A stretch of 64,000 nt of DNA from positions 3,312,501 through 3,376,500 of the forward strand of contig NZ_JAGIOR010000001.1 of the NCBI RefSeq assembly GCF_017876795.1, written 5' to 3'. Below, piece after piece: positions 1 to 9,000 of the stretch (its first letter is position 1; each line of letters starts with the position of its first letter). The position numbers and the translations under genes are program-made. This DNA comes from Rhizobium leguminosarum (GTDB lineage: Bacteria > Pseudomonadota > Alphaproteobacteria > Rhizobiales > Rhizobiaceae). The notes under the pieces are model-generated. The model searched no databases, had not been told where the DNA came from, and saw only the letters and a list, made by a program, of their open reading frames with translations.

Positions 1-818
1 TGACGGTTCTCTCCGAGATGGGCGTCGTCGTCGAAAAGCATCACCATGAAGTCGCCGCCGCCCAGCACGAACTCGGTATCAAGTTCGATACGCTGGTGCG
101 CAACGCCGACAAGATGCAGATCTACAAATACGTCGTCCATCAGGTGGCAAATGCCTATGGCAAGACGGCGACCTTCATGCCGAAGCCGATCTTCGGCGAC
201 AACGGTTCGGGCATGCACGTCCACCAGTCGATCTGGAAGGGCGGCAAGCCGACCTTTGCAGGCGACGAATATGCCGGCCTTTCCGAGAGCTGCCTCTATT
301 ACATCGGCGGCATCATCAAGCATGCCAAGGCGATCAACGCCTTCACCAATCCGTCGACGAATTCTTACAAGCGTCTCGTCCCGGGCTACGAAGCCCCCGT
401 GCTGCTGGCCTATTCGGCTCGCAACCGCTCGGCCTCCTGCCGCATTCCGTTCGGCACCAACCCGAAGGCAAAGCGCGTCGAAGTCCGTTTCCCGGATCCT
501 ACCGCCAACCCCTATCTTGCCTTCGCCGCCATGCTGATGGCCGGCCTCGACGGCATCAAGAACAAAATCCATCCCGGCAAGGCCATGGACAAGGATCTCT
601 ACGACCTGCCGCCGAAGGAATTGAAGAAGATCCCGACTGTCTGCGGCTCGTTGCGCGAAGCACTCGAAAGCCTCGACAAGGACCGCAAGTTCCTGACGGC
701 CGGCGGCGTGTTCGACGACGACCAGATCGATGCCTTCATCGAGCTGAAGATGGCAGAGGTGATGCGTTTCGAAATGACGCCGCATCCTGTCGAATACGAC
801 ATGTACTATTCGGCCTGA
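1..818 (+). CDS. glnA: Glutamine synthetase type I, C-terminal part (5' end outside window)
   Basis: Makes glutamine from glutamate, ammonia and ATP in the cytoplasm; central nitrogen assimilation. The reading frame is open from the first bases of the window and ends at 818, so about 271 C-terminal residues of a protein of about 469 are visible. Hallmarks of GSI are the VEKHHHEV metal/substrate segment, [36 protein letters not shown] and, near the end, the DLYDLPP motif whose tyrosine is the adenylylation site in GSI-beta enzymes. This implies control by GlnE adenylylation. Followed by a hairpin at 832-858 that probably ends the transcript. Identification is secure; glnB usually lies upstream in rhizobia but is not visible here. 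Confidence 0.97.
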   Translation, partial: TVLSEMGVVVEKHHHEVAAAQHELGIKFDTLVRNADKMQIYKYVVHQVANAYGKTATFMPKPIFGDNGSGMHVHQSIWKGGKPTFAGDEYAGLSESCLYYIGGIIKHAKAINAFTNPSTNSYKRLVPGYEAPVLLAYSARNRSASCRIPFGTNPKAKRVEVRFPDPTANPYLAFAAMLMAGLDGIKNKIHPGKAMDKDLYDLPPKELKKIPTVCGSLREALESLDKDRKFLTAGGVFDDDQIDAFIELKMAEVMRFEMTPHPVEYDMYYSA

Positions 819-831
819 TTGGCCTGAACAC

Positions 832-858
832 GGAAAGTCCCGGTCTTCGGGGCTTTCC
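832..858 (+). terminator. Probable glnA terminator hairpin
   Basis: GGAAAG-T-CCCG, loop GTCTT, CGGG-G-CTTTCC gives an 11-bp stem with one T-G wobble, 14 bases after the glnA stop. It is followed by pyrimidine-rich sequence (CCCTCCCT) rather than a clean T run, so termination strength is uncertain. Confidence 0.6.
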
Positions 859-912
859 CCTCCCTGGGTCATGGACGCCAACAGGAGGATATGACGTTCA
901 TGTGACGAGCTT

Positions 913-959
913 GCGCAAAAATCTTGATTTGCGCGGCACCAATCACCAAATTTGGTGAT
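913..959 (+). promoter_or_regulatory. hspQ leader: two palindromes and a possible heat-shock promoter
   Basis: Two consecutive palindromes precede hspQ. One is GCGCAAA-N8-TTTGCGC (913-934). The other is a perfect 18-bp palindrome ATCACCAAATTTGGTGAT (942-959) that ends two bases before the AAGGAAG ribosome site. Between them CTTGAT (923-928) and CCAAAT (946-951), spaced 17 bases, loosely resemble a sigma-32-type (RpoH) promoter. This would fit a heat-shock gene, and the -10 would lie inside the second palindrome. The palindromes are seen; the promoter and any operator or RNA-structure role are inference. Confidence 0.35.
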
Positions 960-975
960 GAAAGGAAGTCGTACC

Positions 976-1305
976 ATGAAAGAAAGAGTAGCAAAGTTCA
1001 GTATCGGCGAAGTGGTCCGGCACAAGGTTTTCCCGTTTCGCGGCGTCATCTTCGACGTTGATCCGGAGTTCGCGAATACGGAGGAATGGTGGAATTCCAT
1101 TCCGGCCGAGGTGCGCCCGAGCAGAGACCAGCCCTTCTATCACCTGCTCGCCGAAAATGACGAAAGCGAATATGTCGCTTATGTCTCCGAGCAGAATCTG
1201 ATGAACGATGAAAGCGGCACGCCGCTTCGCAACCCGCAGATCTACCAGATTTTCGATCAGGCCCCGTCAGGGCAGTTCAAACCCAAGATGAGCTTCGCCC
1301 ACTAA
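976..1305 (+). CDS. hspQ: Heat shock protein HspQ
   Basis: 109-residue protein of the HspQ/YccV family, a small heat-induced protein that in enterobacteria binds hemimethylated DNA and acts as a specificity factor for Lon protease. The family signature is visible: KFSIGEVVRHK, FRGVIFDVDPEF, then PFYHLLAEN and YVAYVSEQNL. The ATG at 976 is preferred over an upstream in-frame start at 952 because AAGGAAG lies 7 bases before it and family members start with this short MKxxxAKFxIG segment. Stands alone between two terminators. Possible RpoH control is noted for the leader. Usual family length is 105-120 residues. Confidence 0.93.
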   Translation: MKERVAKFSIGEVVRHKVFPFRGVIFDVDPEFANTEEWWNSIPAEVRPSRDQPFYHLLAENDESEYVAYVSEQNLMNDESGTPLRNPQIYQIFDQAPSGQFKPKMSFAH

Positions 1306-1332
1306 ACTCGGCCTGACCGCAGCATCATTCAA

Positions 1333-1357
1333 GGCCTCGTTCCCTACGAGGCCTTTT
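1333..1357 (+). terminator. hspQ rho-independent terminator
   Basis: Perfect 8-bp stem GGCCTCGT / ACGAGGCC with a TCCCT loop (1333-1353), followed directly by TTTT. It lies 27 bases after the hspQ stop. Confidence 0.85.
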
Positions 1358-1370
1358 CCTTGCGCACAAA

Positions 1371-1393
1371 AAACCCGGCTTGAAGCCGGGTTT
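1371..1393 (-). terminator. ialB terminator (hairpin symmetrical on both strands)
   Basis: AAACCCGGCT-TGA-AGCCGGGTTT, a perfect 10-bp stem with a 3-base loop. On the minus strand it follows the IalB-family stop at 1415 by about 20 bases and is followed by TTTTT (complement of AAAAA upstream). The convergent genes hspQ and ialB thus each have their own terminator in a 110-bp gap. Confidence 0.85.
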
Positions 1394-1414
1394 CTATTCA
1401 GTATGGCGGCAGGA

Positions 1415-2074
1415 TTACTGCGCCTTGGCTGCCTTCTGGGCGTCTTCCAGCTTCTTGCGGGCTTCTTCGGCCTTCTTCTGCATGCCTTCCTGCAAGCTGC
1501 GCTGACTTGCGGCGAGCTTGTTTTCGGAAACCGGTTCGCCGTCATAGGCACCGGTGAAGCCTTCGAGCGAGATCTTGATCGGGTTCGGGGCGCGACGGAA
1601 GTTGATCGAGGTGAAGATCACGTCGCTGCCCTTCTTCAGGCTGGCGATCATCGCGTCGGTCAGCGGAACTTCGGCCGTGCACTTGTCCGGCAGGCAGACG
1701 GCGTAGTCGAGCTTCTGGCCCTTGCCGCCGTCGATCTGCATGATGACGCCCGGGGGGATCAGGCGTGCCGTGGGAACCGAGACCTGCAGGAGCTTGCGGT
1801 TGATCTTGCCGGAAACCGAGATCAGGCCGACGGCCGTGACGAGCTGGCCGCCATTGGCGAGAATCAGGTTCTGGACAACACAGATGTCGTTGTCTTCCTG
1901 CTTGCTGCAGGTCTTGTACCAGCCGAGCTTCGGCGCGCCGGCGGCCTGCGCCTGGCCATCGGCAGGAGCCGCGGCTTCCTGGGCGAAGGAGGAGACCGGA
2001 GCCGAAGCGGCGCCGAACATCACTGCCAGAACGGACAGCGCTGCCCGCATTTTCTTTTCAGACTTGAACATCAT
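1415..2074 (-). CDS. Invasion associated locus B (IalB) family periplasmic protein
   Basis: 219 residues from the ATG at 2074, chosen because AGGAGA lies 12 bases upstream and the N-terminus then reads as a signal peptide (KKMRAALSVLAVMFGAASAPVSSFA, cleavage probably after SFA-Q). The mature part has the IalB features: GWYKTCSKQEDNDICVVQN, a conserved YAVCLPDKC cysteine pair, LKKGSDVIFTSINF and SLEGFTGAYDGEPV. The C-terminal 30 residues are an alanine/lysine/glutamate-rich helix. Named after a Bartonella erythrocyte-invasion factor, but the family is widespread in non-pathogenic rhizobia, where the function is unknown. Monocistronic with a strong terminator. Confidence 0.88.
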   Translation of the reverse strand: MMFKSEKKMRAALSVLAVMFGAASAPVSSFAQEAAAPADGQAQAAGAPKLGWYKTCSKQEDNDICVVQNLILANGGQLVTAVGLISVSGKINRKLLQVSVPTARLIPPGVIMQIDGGKGQKLDYAVCLPDKCTAEVPLTDAMIASLKKGSDVIFTSINFRRAPNPIKISLEGFTGAYDGEPVSENKLAASQRSLQEGMQKKAEEARKKLEDAQKAAKAQ

Positions 2075-2357
2075 AACGAATTCCGTCTCCTGATATCCGT
2101 TCAGGACAGCGACTTGCCGCCCCAACCTCGGGTCGTTCGGCACTCACCTCTTAAAAAAATAAGGCAAATGCATGACCCCGAAACTTCGGGTTCACCTGTT
2201 ACATCGCAGCGTTCAAGATATCCAGCATTTCTTTGGCAATTTGAGGAGCATTTCGTCGCGATGCCAAAGAAATCGCCGCTTCGTGTTGGAATCGCTGGAC
2301 CCCATGATAATCTCCGCGGTGAATCATGCCCGTTTTCGTGGTCTCAAGGATTGCCGA

Positions 2358-4160
2358 ATGCTCCGGATCGTCGTCTCCCTCGTCCTCTCGCTGCTGTGCG
2401 GCGCTGTTGCCGCCGAGCCGTTGCATGGAATCGCGATGCATGGAGAACCGGCCTTGCCGGCTGATTACAAACACTTCCCTTACGTCAATCCTGATGTGAA
2501 GAAGGGCGGCAAGATCACCTACGGCGTCGTCGGCACTTTCGACAGCCTCAACCCGTTCATTCTGAAGAGCATGCGCACGACGGCGCGCGGCATGTGGGAT
2601 CCGGAATATGGCAATCTCGTCTACGAATCGCTGATGCAGCGCTCCAGGGACGAGCCCTTCACGCTCTACGGCCTGCTGGCCGAGAGCGTCGAATGGGACG
2701 ACGACAGGAGCTTCATCCAGTTCAACCTCAATCCGAAGGCGAAATGGGCTGACGGCCAGCCGGTTACGCCTGAGGACGTGATGTTCACTTTCGAATTGAT
2801 GCGCGACAAGGGCCGCGTGCCCTTCGCCAACCGCCTCAACGTCGTCGCCAAGATGGAAAAAGTTGGCGAACACAGCGTGCGCTTCACCTTCAACGAGAAG
2901 GCCGACCGGGAGACGCCTTTGATCTTCGGCCTTTTCCCGGTTCTGCCGAAACATGCGATCGATCCGGAAACCTTCGACCGTTCGTCGCTGACGCCGCCGG
3001 TCGGCTCCGGTCCCTACAAGGTGAAGACGGTGAAGCCCGGCGAGAGCATCACCTATGAGCGTGATCCGAATTACTGGGGCAAGGACATTCCCGCCAAGGT
3101 CGGCACCGACAATTACGACACGATCACCGTCCAGTATTTCCTGCAGGATACGACGCTGTTCGAGGCTTTCAAGAAGGGTGATGTCGACGTCTATCCCGAC
3201 GGCAATCCCGGCCATTGGGCCAATGCCTATAATTTCCCCGCCGTCACCTCAGGCTCTGTCGTCAAGGACGTGGCAACGCCGAAACTGCCAAGCGGCATGC
3301 TCGGCTTCGTGTTCAACACGCGCCGGCCGATCTTTGCCGATCTCAAGGTGCGGGAAGGCCTGTCGCTGGTGTTCGATTTCGAATGGGCAAACAAGAACCT
3401 TTATTCCGGCGCCTACAAGCGCACCCAGAGCTTCTGGCAGAATTCCGAGCTGTCGAGCTTCGGCGTTCCCGCCAATGCCGCCGAGCTTGCCCTGCTCGGG
3501 CCGATCAAGAGCAAAATCGCGCCTGACATTCTCGACGGCACCTACAAGCTGCCGGTCACCGACGGCTCCGGCCGCGACCGCAGCGTGCTAAAGCAGGCTG
3601 TTGGACTGTTGAAAGAGGGCGGCTATGCGATCCAGGGCGGCAAGATGGTGGATGCCTCCGGCCGCCAGCTCGCTTTTGAAATCATGACGCAGAATGCCGA
3701 CCAGGAGAAGCTCGCTGTCGCCTATCAGCGTTCGCTGCAGACGATCGGCATCGCCGCTTCGATCCGCACCGTCGACGATTCGCAGTATCAGAGCCGGACG
3801 AACAGCTTCGACTACGACATGATCATGAAGTCCTACACCTCGTCGCTGTCGCCTGGAAACGAACAGCTCGGCCGTTGGTCTTCGGCCGCCAAGACCCGCG
3901 AAGGCACCGATAGTTTCGCCGGTGTCGCCGATCCCGATATCGACACGCTGATCGACCATCTGCTCAGGGCGCGCTCCGCCGAGGATTTCACCGCGGCGGT
4001 GCGCTCCTACGACCGGCTGCTGCTTTCCGGCCACTACGTGCTGCCGCTCTACCATATAGACCAGCAATGGTTGGCGCGCAGCAAGCGCATCGGCCATCCC
4101 GACAGCGTGCCGCTCAATGGCTATCAGCTGCCGGTATGGTGGGATACGAGCGTGCAGTAA
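2358..4160 (+). CDS. Extracellular peptide-binding protein, SBP family 5 (YejA-like)
   Basis: 600 residues; binds a peptide or similar solute in the periplasm for an ABC importer. ATG at 2358 has AAGGA 7 bases upstream and opens a clear signal peptide (MLRIVVSLVLSLLCGAVAAE, cut near AAA/VAA-E). Longer in-frame starts at 2172 and 2304 would bury that signal. Family-5 features are LAESVEWDDDRSFIQFNLNPKAKWADGQPVTPEDVMFTFE, PVGSGPYKV and the C-terminal LPLYHIDQQWLARSKRIGHPDSVPLNGYQLPVWW, which is typical of YejA. No permease or ATPase genes are adjacent, so it is an orphan binding protein here. A short CCCGAA-AC-TTCGGG hairpin (2177-2190) stands in the 283-bp divergent gap. Confidence 0.9.
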   Translation: MLRIVVSLVLSLLCGAVAAEPLHGIAMHGEPALPADYKHFPYVNPDVKKGGKITYGVVGTFDSLNPFILKSMRTTARGMWDPEYGNLVYESLMQRSRDEPFTLYGLLAESVEWDDDRSFIQFNLNPKAKWADGQPVTPEDVMFTFELMRDKGRVPFANRLNVVAKMEKVGEHSVRFTFNEKADRETPLIFGLFPVLPKHAIDPETFDRSSLTPPVGSGPYKVKTVKPGESITYERDPNYWGKDIPAKVGTDNYDTITVQYFLQDTTLFEAFKKGDVDVYPDGNPGHWANAYNFPAVTSGSVVKDVATPKLPSGMLGFVFNTRRPIFADLKVREGLSLVFDFEWANKNLYSGAYKRTQSFWQNSELSSFGVPANAAELALLGPIKSKIAPDILDGTYKLPVTDGSGRDRSVLKQAVGLLKEGGYAIQGGKMVDASGRQLAFEIMTQNADQEKLAVAYQRSLQTIGIAASIRTVDDSQYQSRTNSFDYDMIMKSYTSSLSPGNEQLGRWSSAAKTREGTDSFAGVADPDIDTLIDHLLRARSAEDFTAAVRSYDRLLLSGHYVLPLYHIDQQWLARSKRIGHPDSVPLNGYQLPVWWDTSVQ

Positions 4161-4225
4161 GAAGAGCCGAATCGGGCCGGCTGAAATGTCTCCGTTCTGA
4201 GACGCATAGAATAAGGAAAATCATC

Positions 4226-4897
4226 ATGGAGCGTATCACCATCGACGTCGTCTCGGATGTCGTCTGCCCCTGGTGCTATCTCGGCAAGGCGCGGCTGGAG
4301 CTTGCCATTGCCGAGGTGCAGGACCAAATCGGCGTCGACATCAACTGGCGTCCGTACCGGCTCAATCCCGACTATCCCAAAGAGGGCGTCGACCAGAAGA
4401 AGGCGCTGGCGGAGAAGCTCGGCGGCGAGGAGCGCGTGGCGCAGGCCCACAAGATGCTCACCGATTTGGGCCGTGAGGTCGGCATCGCCTTCGATTTCGA
4501 GGCGATCAAGATCGGCCCGAACACGCTCGACGCACATCGGCTAATCCACTGGGCGCTGATCGAAGGCCGCGAGAAGCAGGACAAGGTCGTCGCCGCCCTG
4601 TTCACGGCGAATTTCGAGGAAGGCCGCAATGTCGGCGACCATGCGGTGCTGCTCGATATCGCCGAAAAAGCCGGCCTCGACCGCTCGGTCATCGCCTCGC
4701 TGCTTGCCTCCGATGCCGATCATGATCTTATCATCGCCGAGATCACCGCGGCGCAAGAGATGGGCGTCAACGGCGTGCCCTTCTTCATCTTCGACCAGCA
4801 ATATGCCGTCAGCGGCGCCCAGACGCCCGACGTGCTGGCAAACGCGTTGCGCGATATCGCCAAGGCGAAGGCCGAGGCGCGATCGGGGCTCAACTGA
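4226..4897 (+). CDS. DsbA-family oxidoreductase, FrnE/HCCA-isomerase type
   Basis: 223 residues, thioredoxin-like fold with inserted helical domain. The active-site CPWC is at residues 14-17 (VVSDVVCPWCYLGK), and the cis-proline loop region reads GVNGVPFFIFD. The family also contains 2-hydroxychromene-2-carboxylate isomerases, but the intact CxxC favours a thiol-disulfide role. No signal peptide is visible, so it should be cytoplasmic. Start at 4226 chosen for AAGGA 8 bases upstream; the frame is open further up but overlaps the preceding gene. It follows the YejA-like gene by 65 bases and could be cotranscribed with it. Confidence 0.9.
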   Translation: MERITIDVVSDVVCPWCYLGKARLELAIAEVQDQIGVDINWRPYRLNPDYPKEGVDQKKALAEKLGGEERVAQAHKMLTDLGREVGIAFDFEAIKIGPNTLDAHRLIHWALIEGREKQDKVVAALFTANFEEGRNVGDHAVLLDIAEKAGLDRSVIASLLASDADHDLIIAEITAAQEMGVNGVPFFIFDQQYAVSGAQTPDVLANALRDIAKAKAEARSGLN

Positions 4898-5085
4898 GGC
4901 TGTCGATGCGAATCGAGATTGAAGAGCCGCGACAGCGGCGAGAAGAGCGCTTCATCTAATAATTGTCTTGCAGCCGCCCTTTGACGCTCTCGAAGGTAGG
5001 TCAAATATGGATATAGAATTCGCAATCAACCACTCTCAACTGCGACAGCGGTACTCCCATTCACCAAGCCCATCGATCTTGAGCA

Positions 5086-5529
5086 CTATCGTGCCACCTG
5101 TTGGATATGGCGATTGTGGTCTAGTACGGCTTGCTCCGCCTCCACCCGTTCGATTGTAGTGCCCATCGATTCCAGAAACAGCGTTAATCTCCACCAATCG
5201 ACTTTGGCGCAATCTCCAAATTGATCATGCATATCCACGACCAGCTGTGGAACAGGGTGCTCTCTAACGAACCTTAAGCCCAGACCATGTTTAACAAAAC
5301 TCCACCGCTGACTATCAGCGACGACGACGCCCGATCGAGGAAAATTTAAAAGGGACGTAAAGTCATTCGCCTGTGGGTAGCATTGGCTGAACGCTGAAAA
5401 TAGTTGGTACTGGAGGTTCAGGAACTCATGGATTTTCGATGAGTGAATGGACAAATTCCACCTCCCGAAGAGAATGTTGTAGCAGTTGTTTAACATCTTT
5501 TCCGCGTGGCTTGGAAACGCTGACAACAT
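5086..5529 (-). CDS. Hypothetical protein, possible immunity-type domain
   Basis: 147 residues (alternative ATG at 5496 gives 136). Not recognised with certainty. The segment FVKHGLGLRFVRE...VVDMHDQFGDCAKVDWWRLTLFLESMG resembles small proteins of the DUF6896 type (HG-G motif, acidic stretch, then D-WRL), which I associate with immunity proteins of polymorphic toxins. This link is from memory and weak. No toxin gene is adjacent. The gene and its flanks (4898-5590) are visibly richer in A and T and use rarer codons than the neighbours, suggesting acquired DNA. No good ribosome site precedes either start. The rest of 4898-5085 shows nothing I can name. Confidence 0.45.
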   Translation of the reverse strand: MLSAFPSHAEKMLNNCYNILFGRWNLSIHSSKIHEFLNLQYQLFSAFSQCYPQANDFTSLLNFPRSGVVVADSQRWSFVKHGLGLRFVREHPVPQLVVDMHDQFGDCAKVDWWRLTLFLESMGTTIERVEAEQAVLDHNRHIQQVAR

Positions 5530-5593
5530 TCGCGAAAATGATGATGAGCGTCGACGCGGTTGAGATAGGATCGCAATTTTGCGACGTCCCAGC

Positions 5594-6061
5594 TCAGCCC
5601 AGAACCGGAATGCAGCGCACTTCGGTCTTCACCGAATTGGCGATGAAGCACTCCTCATGGGCGCGATGATGCAGGGCTTCGAGTTCGCTCAGGGAAGGCT
5701 GCTTGTCGCCGGAGAAGACGACATGCGGTCTCAGCGTCACGACGGTCATGGCGAGACGGCGCTCGCCGTTTTTTTCCATGATGCCCTCGGCGGCATCGGT
5801 GTAGCTGTCGACGCAAAATCGCTGTTTGGCGGCGATCGACAGGAACCAGAGCATGTGGCAGCTGGAGAGCGAGGCGACGAAGGCCTCTTCCGGATCGACG
5901 GCATCCGCGACAGAGTAAGGCAGCGGAACGACGTGGGCCGACGAGGATGCCCGCACCTCGATGCCGCCATCGAAGGTCCAGTGATGGGCGCGGCTGTAGC
6001 GGTTGTCGGTGAAGGTTTCGCCGTTGCACTGCCAGGCGATCGTTGCGCCGTATGTCGCCAT
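5594..6061 (-). CDS. OsmC family peroxiredoxin-like protein
   Basis: 155 residues. OsmC/Ohr proteins reduce organic hydroperoxides with two conserved cysteines. Here these are Cys68 in ASLSSCHMLWFL and Cys138 in AHEECFIANSV. DPEEAFVASLSSCHM is the standard OsmC helix. The start at ATG 6061 has GAAGGGA about 9 bases upstream; a TTG two codons earlier is less likely. Its start lies 17 bases after the mfd stop, so sdhE-mfd-osmC probably form one transcript, coupling DNA repair with peroxide defence. Regulation not visible. Confidence 0.9.
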   Translation of the reverse strand: MATYGATIAWQCNGETFTDNRYSRAHHWTFDGGIEVRASSSAHVVPLPYSVADAVDPEEAFVASLSSCHMLWFLSIAAKQRFCVDSYTDAAEGIMEKNGERRLAMTVVTLRPHVVFSGDKQPSLSELEALHHRAHEECFIANSVKTEVRCIPVLG

Positions 6062-6078
6062 CCTCAAGTCCCTTCGTT

Positions 6079-9000
6079 TTATTTTGCCATCTCGGCCAGC
6101 TGCGTCATGATGACGGCGGCGCCCTGCAGTCGTTTTTCCGGGGTCGGCAGGTCGCGGGTCAAAAACAGGCTGTGGTCGGGGCGGATCTTCGCCATCGCGC
6201 CCTGCTTGCCGATATAACCGACGAGGTTTGCCGGGTTGGGGAATTCCTTGTTGCGGAACTGCACGACGACGCCCTTCGGGCCGGCATCGAGCTTTTCGAC
6301 ATTGGCGGTGCGGCAGAGCGACTTGATGTAGACGATCTTCAGAAGATGCTGGACTTCGATCGGCATCGGCCCGAAGCGGTCGATCATCTCGGCGCCGAAG
6401 CCGTCGATCTCCTTGAGCTCGGTGATTTCGCCGAGACGGCGGTATAGCGCCATGCGCAGATGCAGGTCGGGAACGTAACCTTCCGGGATCATCACCGTCG
6501 TGCCGACGGAGATCTGCGGCGACCAGCCGGTGTCGTGGATCTCGTCGACACCCTTGACCTCGGCAACCGCCTCTTCCAGCATCTGCTGATACAGTTCGAA
6601 GCCGACCTCTTTGATGTGGCCGGATTGCTCTTCGCCGAGCAGGTTGCCGGCGCCGCGGATATCGAGATCGTGGCTTGCCAGTTGGAAGCCGGCGCCGAGC
6701 GTATCCAGCGATTGCAGCACCTTCAGCCGGCGCTCGGCGGTTGCCGTCAGCACCTTGTTGACAGGCAGGGTGAAGAGCGCGAAAGCGCGCACCTTCGAGC
6801 GGCCGACGCGGCCGCGCAGCTGATAGAGCTGGGCAAGGCCGAACATATCGGCGCGGTGGACGATCAGCGTGTTGGCTGTCGGCACGTCCAGGCCGGATTC
6901 GACGATGGTGGTCGACAGCAGCACATCGTAACGGCCCTCATAAAAGGCGTTCATGATGTCTTCGAGTTCGCCGGCCGGCATCTGGCCATGGGCGACGGCG
7001 ACCTTCAGCTCCGGCAAATCCGACTGTAGGAAGGCATGCACATCCTCGAGGTCGGCAAGCCTCGGGCAGACATAGAAGCTCTGGCCGCCGCGGTAATGCT
7101 CGCGCATCAGCGTCTCGCGGATAATCAGGCTGTCGAAGGGCGAGATGAAGGTGCGCACCGCCATGCGATCGACCGGCGGCGTGGTGATCAGCGACAGTTC
7201 GCGCACGCCGGTCATCGCAAGCTGCAGCGTGCGCGGGATCGGCGTTGCCGACAGCGTCAGCACATGCACGTCGCTCTTCAGCTCCTTCAGCCGCTCCTTG
7301 TGCTTGACGCCGAAATGCTGCTCCTCATCGATAACAAGCAGGCCGAGATTGGCGAATTTGATGCCGGCGCCGAGCAGCGCATGGGTGCCGACGACGATAT
7401 CGGTCGTCCCCTCCGCCACTTCCTTCTTGGTCAGCGCCAGTTCCTTGGCCCCGACCAGGCGCGACGCCTGCTGGATGCGCACCGGCAGCCCGCGGAATCG
7501 CTCGGAAAAGGTCTTGAAATGCTGGCGGGAGAGCAATGTCGTCGGCACGACGATGGCGACCTGGGCGCCGTTCATCGCCGCGACGAAAGCGGCACGTAGC
7601 GCCACTTCGGTCTTGCCGAAGCCGACGTCGCCGCAGACGAGACGGTCCATCGGCCGGCCGGCGCCGAGATCGGAGCGCACGGCCTCGATGGCGGCATCCT
7701 GATCTTCTGTCTCGTCATAGGGGAAGCGGGCGGCAAATTCGTCGTAAAGGCCTTCCGGCGTCGTCAGCATCGGCGCGTGGCGCGTCAGGCGCTCGGCGGC
7801 GATGCGGATCAGCGCATCGGCCATGTCGAGCAGGCGCTTCTTCAGCTTGGCCTTGCGCATCTGCCAGGCGCCGCCGCCGAGCTTGTCGAGCTGGGCCTCG
7901 GTGCCCTCGCCGCCATAACGCGAGAGAAGGTCGATATTTTCGACCGGCAGGAAGAGCTTGGCCTCGTCGGCATATTGCAGTTCGAGGCAGGCATGCGGGG
8001 CGCCTGCGGCCTCGATGGTCCTCAGCCCGATGAAGCGGCCGATGCCGTGTTCGGCGTGGACGACGATCGAGCCTTCGTCGAGGCCCGCGACTTCCGAGAT
8101 GAAATCGGCGGCGCGCTTGCGGCGCTTGGAGCGGCGCACCATCCGGTCGCCGAGGATATCCTGCTCGCCGATAACGACGAGGTCGCCGGCTTCGAAGCCG
8201 GCTTCGAGACTGAGCACGGCAGCGGCCGCCTCGCCTCTTGCCAGCGAGCCGAGGTCCCTCAGCGCCTCGATCGGCTTGACCTTTTCCAGGCCGTGTTCGT
8301 TCAGCACCTGCAGCAGGCGCTCCAGCGAGCCTTCGGTCCAGGCAGTGACCAGCACTTTCGCGCCGGCGGCGCGGCGGTCGGCGATATGTTTGACGACGAC
8401 GTCGAAGATGTTGATGCGCTCGGCATCGCCGCCTTCGGCATTCGAGCGAGCCCAGCGCTGGCCCTGGCGGGCGTCGACATTGACGACGCGGCGCGCCTCA
8501 CCCTCATGCTCGTTGAAGGGGTTGATGCGGATCGCCCCGAGCGCGTCGAGGGTTTTGGCGAAAAGTTTGCTGTCGAGATAGAGCTGGCCCGGCGTCACCG
8601 GCTTGTAGGGCGTGCCCTGCGCCATCTGGCCCTTGGCCGGCTGGCCGGAATTCAGGCGGGCATCGTAATAATCGAAAACCAGCTTGGAGCGCTCTTCGGC
8701 CGCTTCACGCACCGTATGGTCGGTGACGATACGGAAGCCGCTGAGATAATCGAAGACGGTATCGAGCTTCTCGTAGAACAGCGGCAGCCAGTGCTCCATG
8801 CCCGGATAACGCCGGCCTTCGGAGACGGCGAGATAGAGCGCGTCGTCGCGGGTGGTCGCGCCGAAAGCGGAGAGGTAATTCTTGCGGAAGCGGCTGATCG
8901 TATCCGGCGTCAGCGTTACCTCGCTCATCGGGTTGAGATCGAGGGAGCGCACCTGCCCCGTCGTGCGCTGGCTTCCCGGATCGAAGCTGCGGATCGATTC

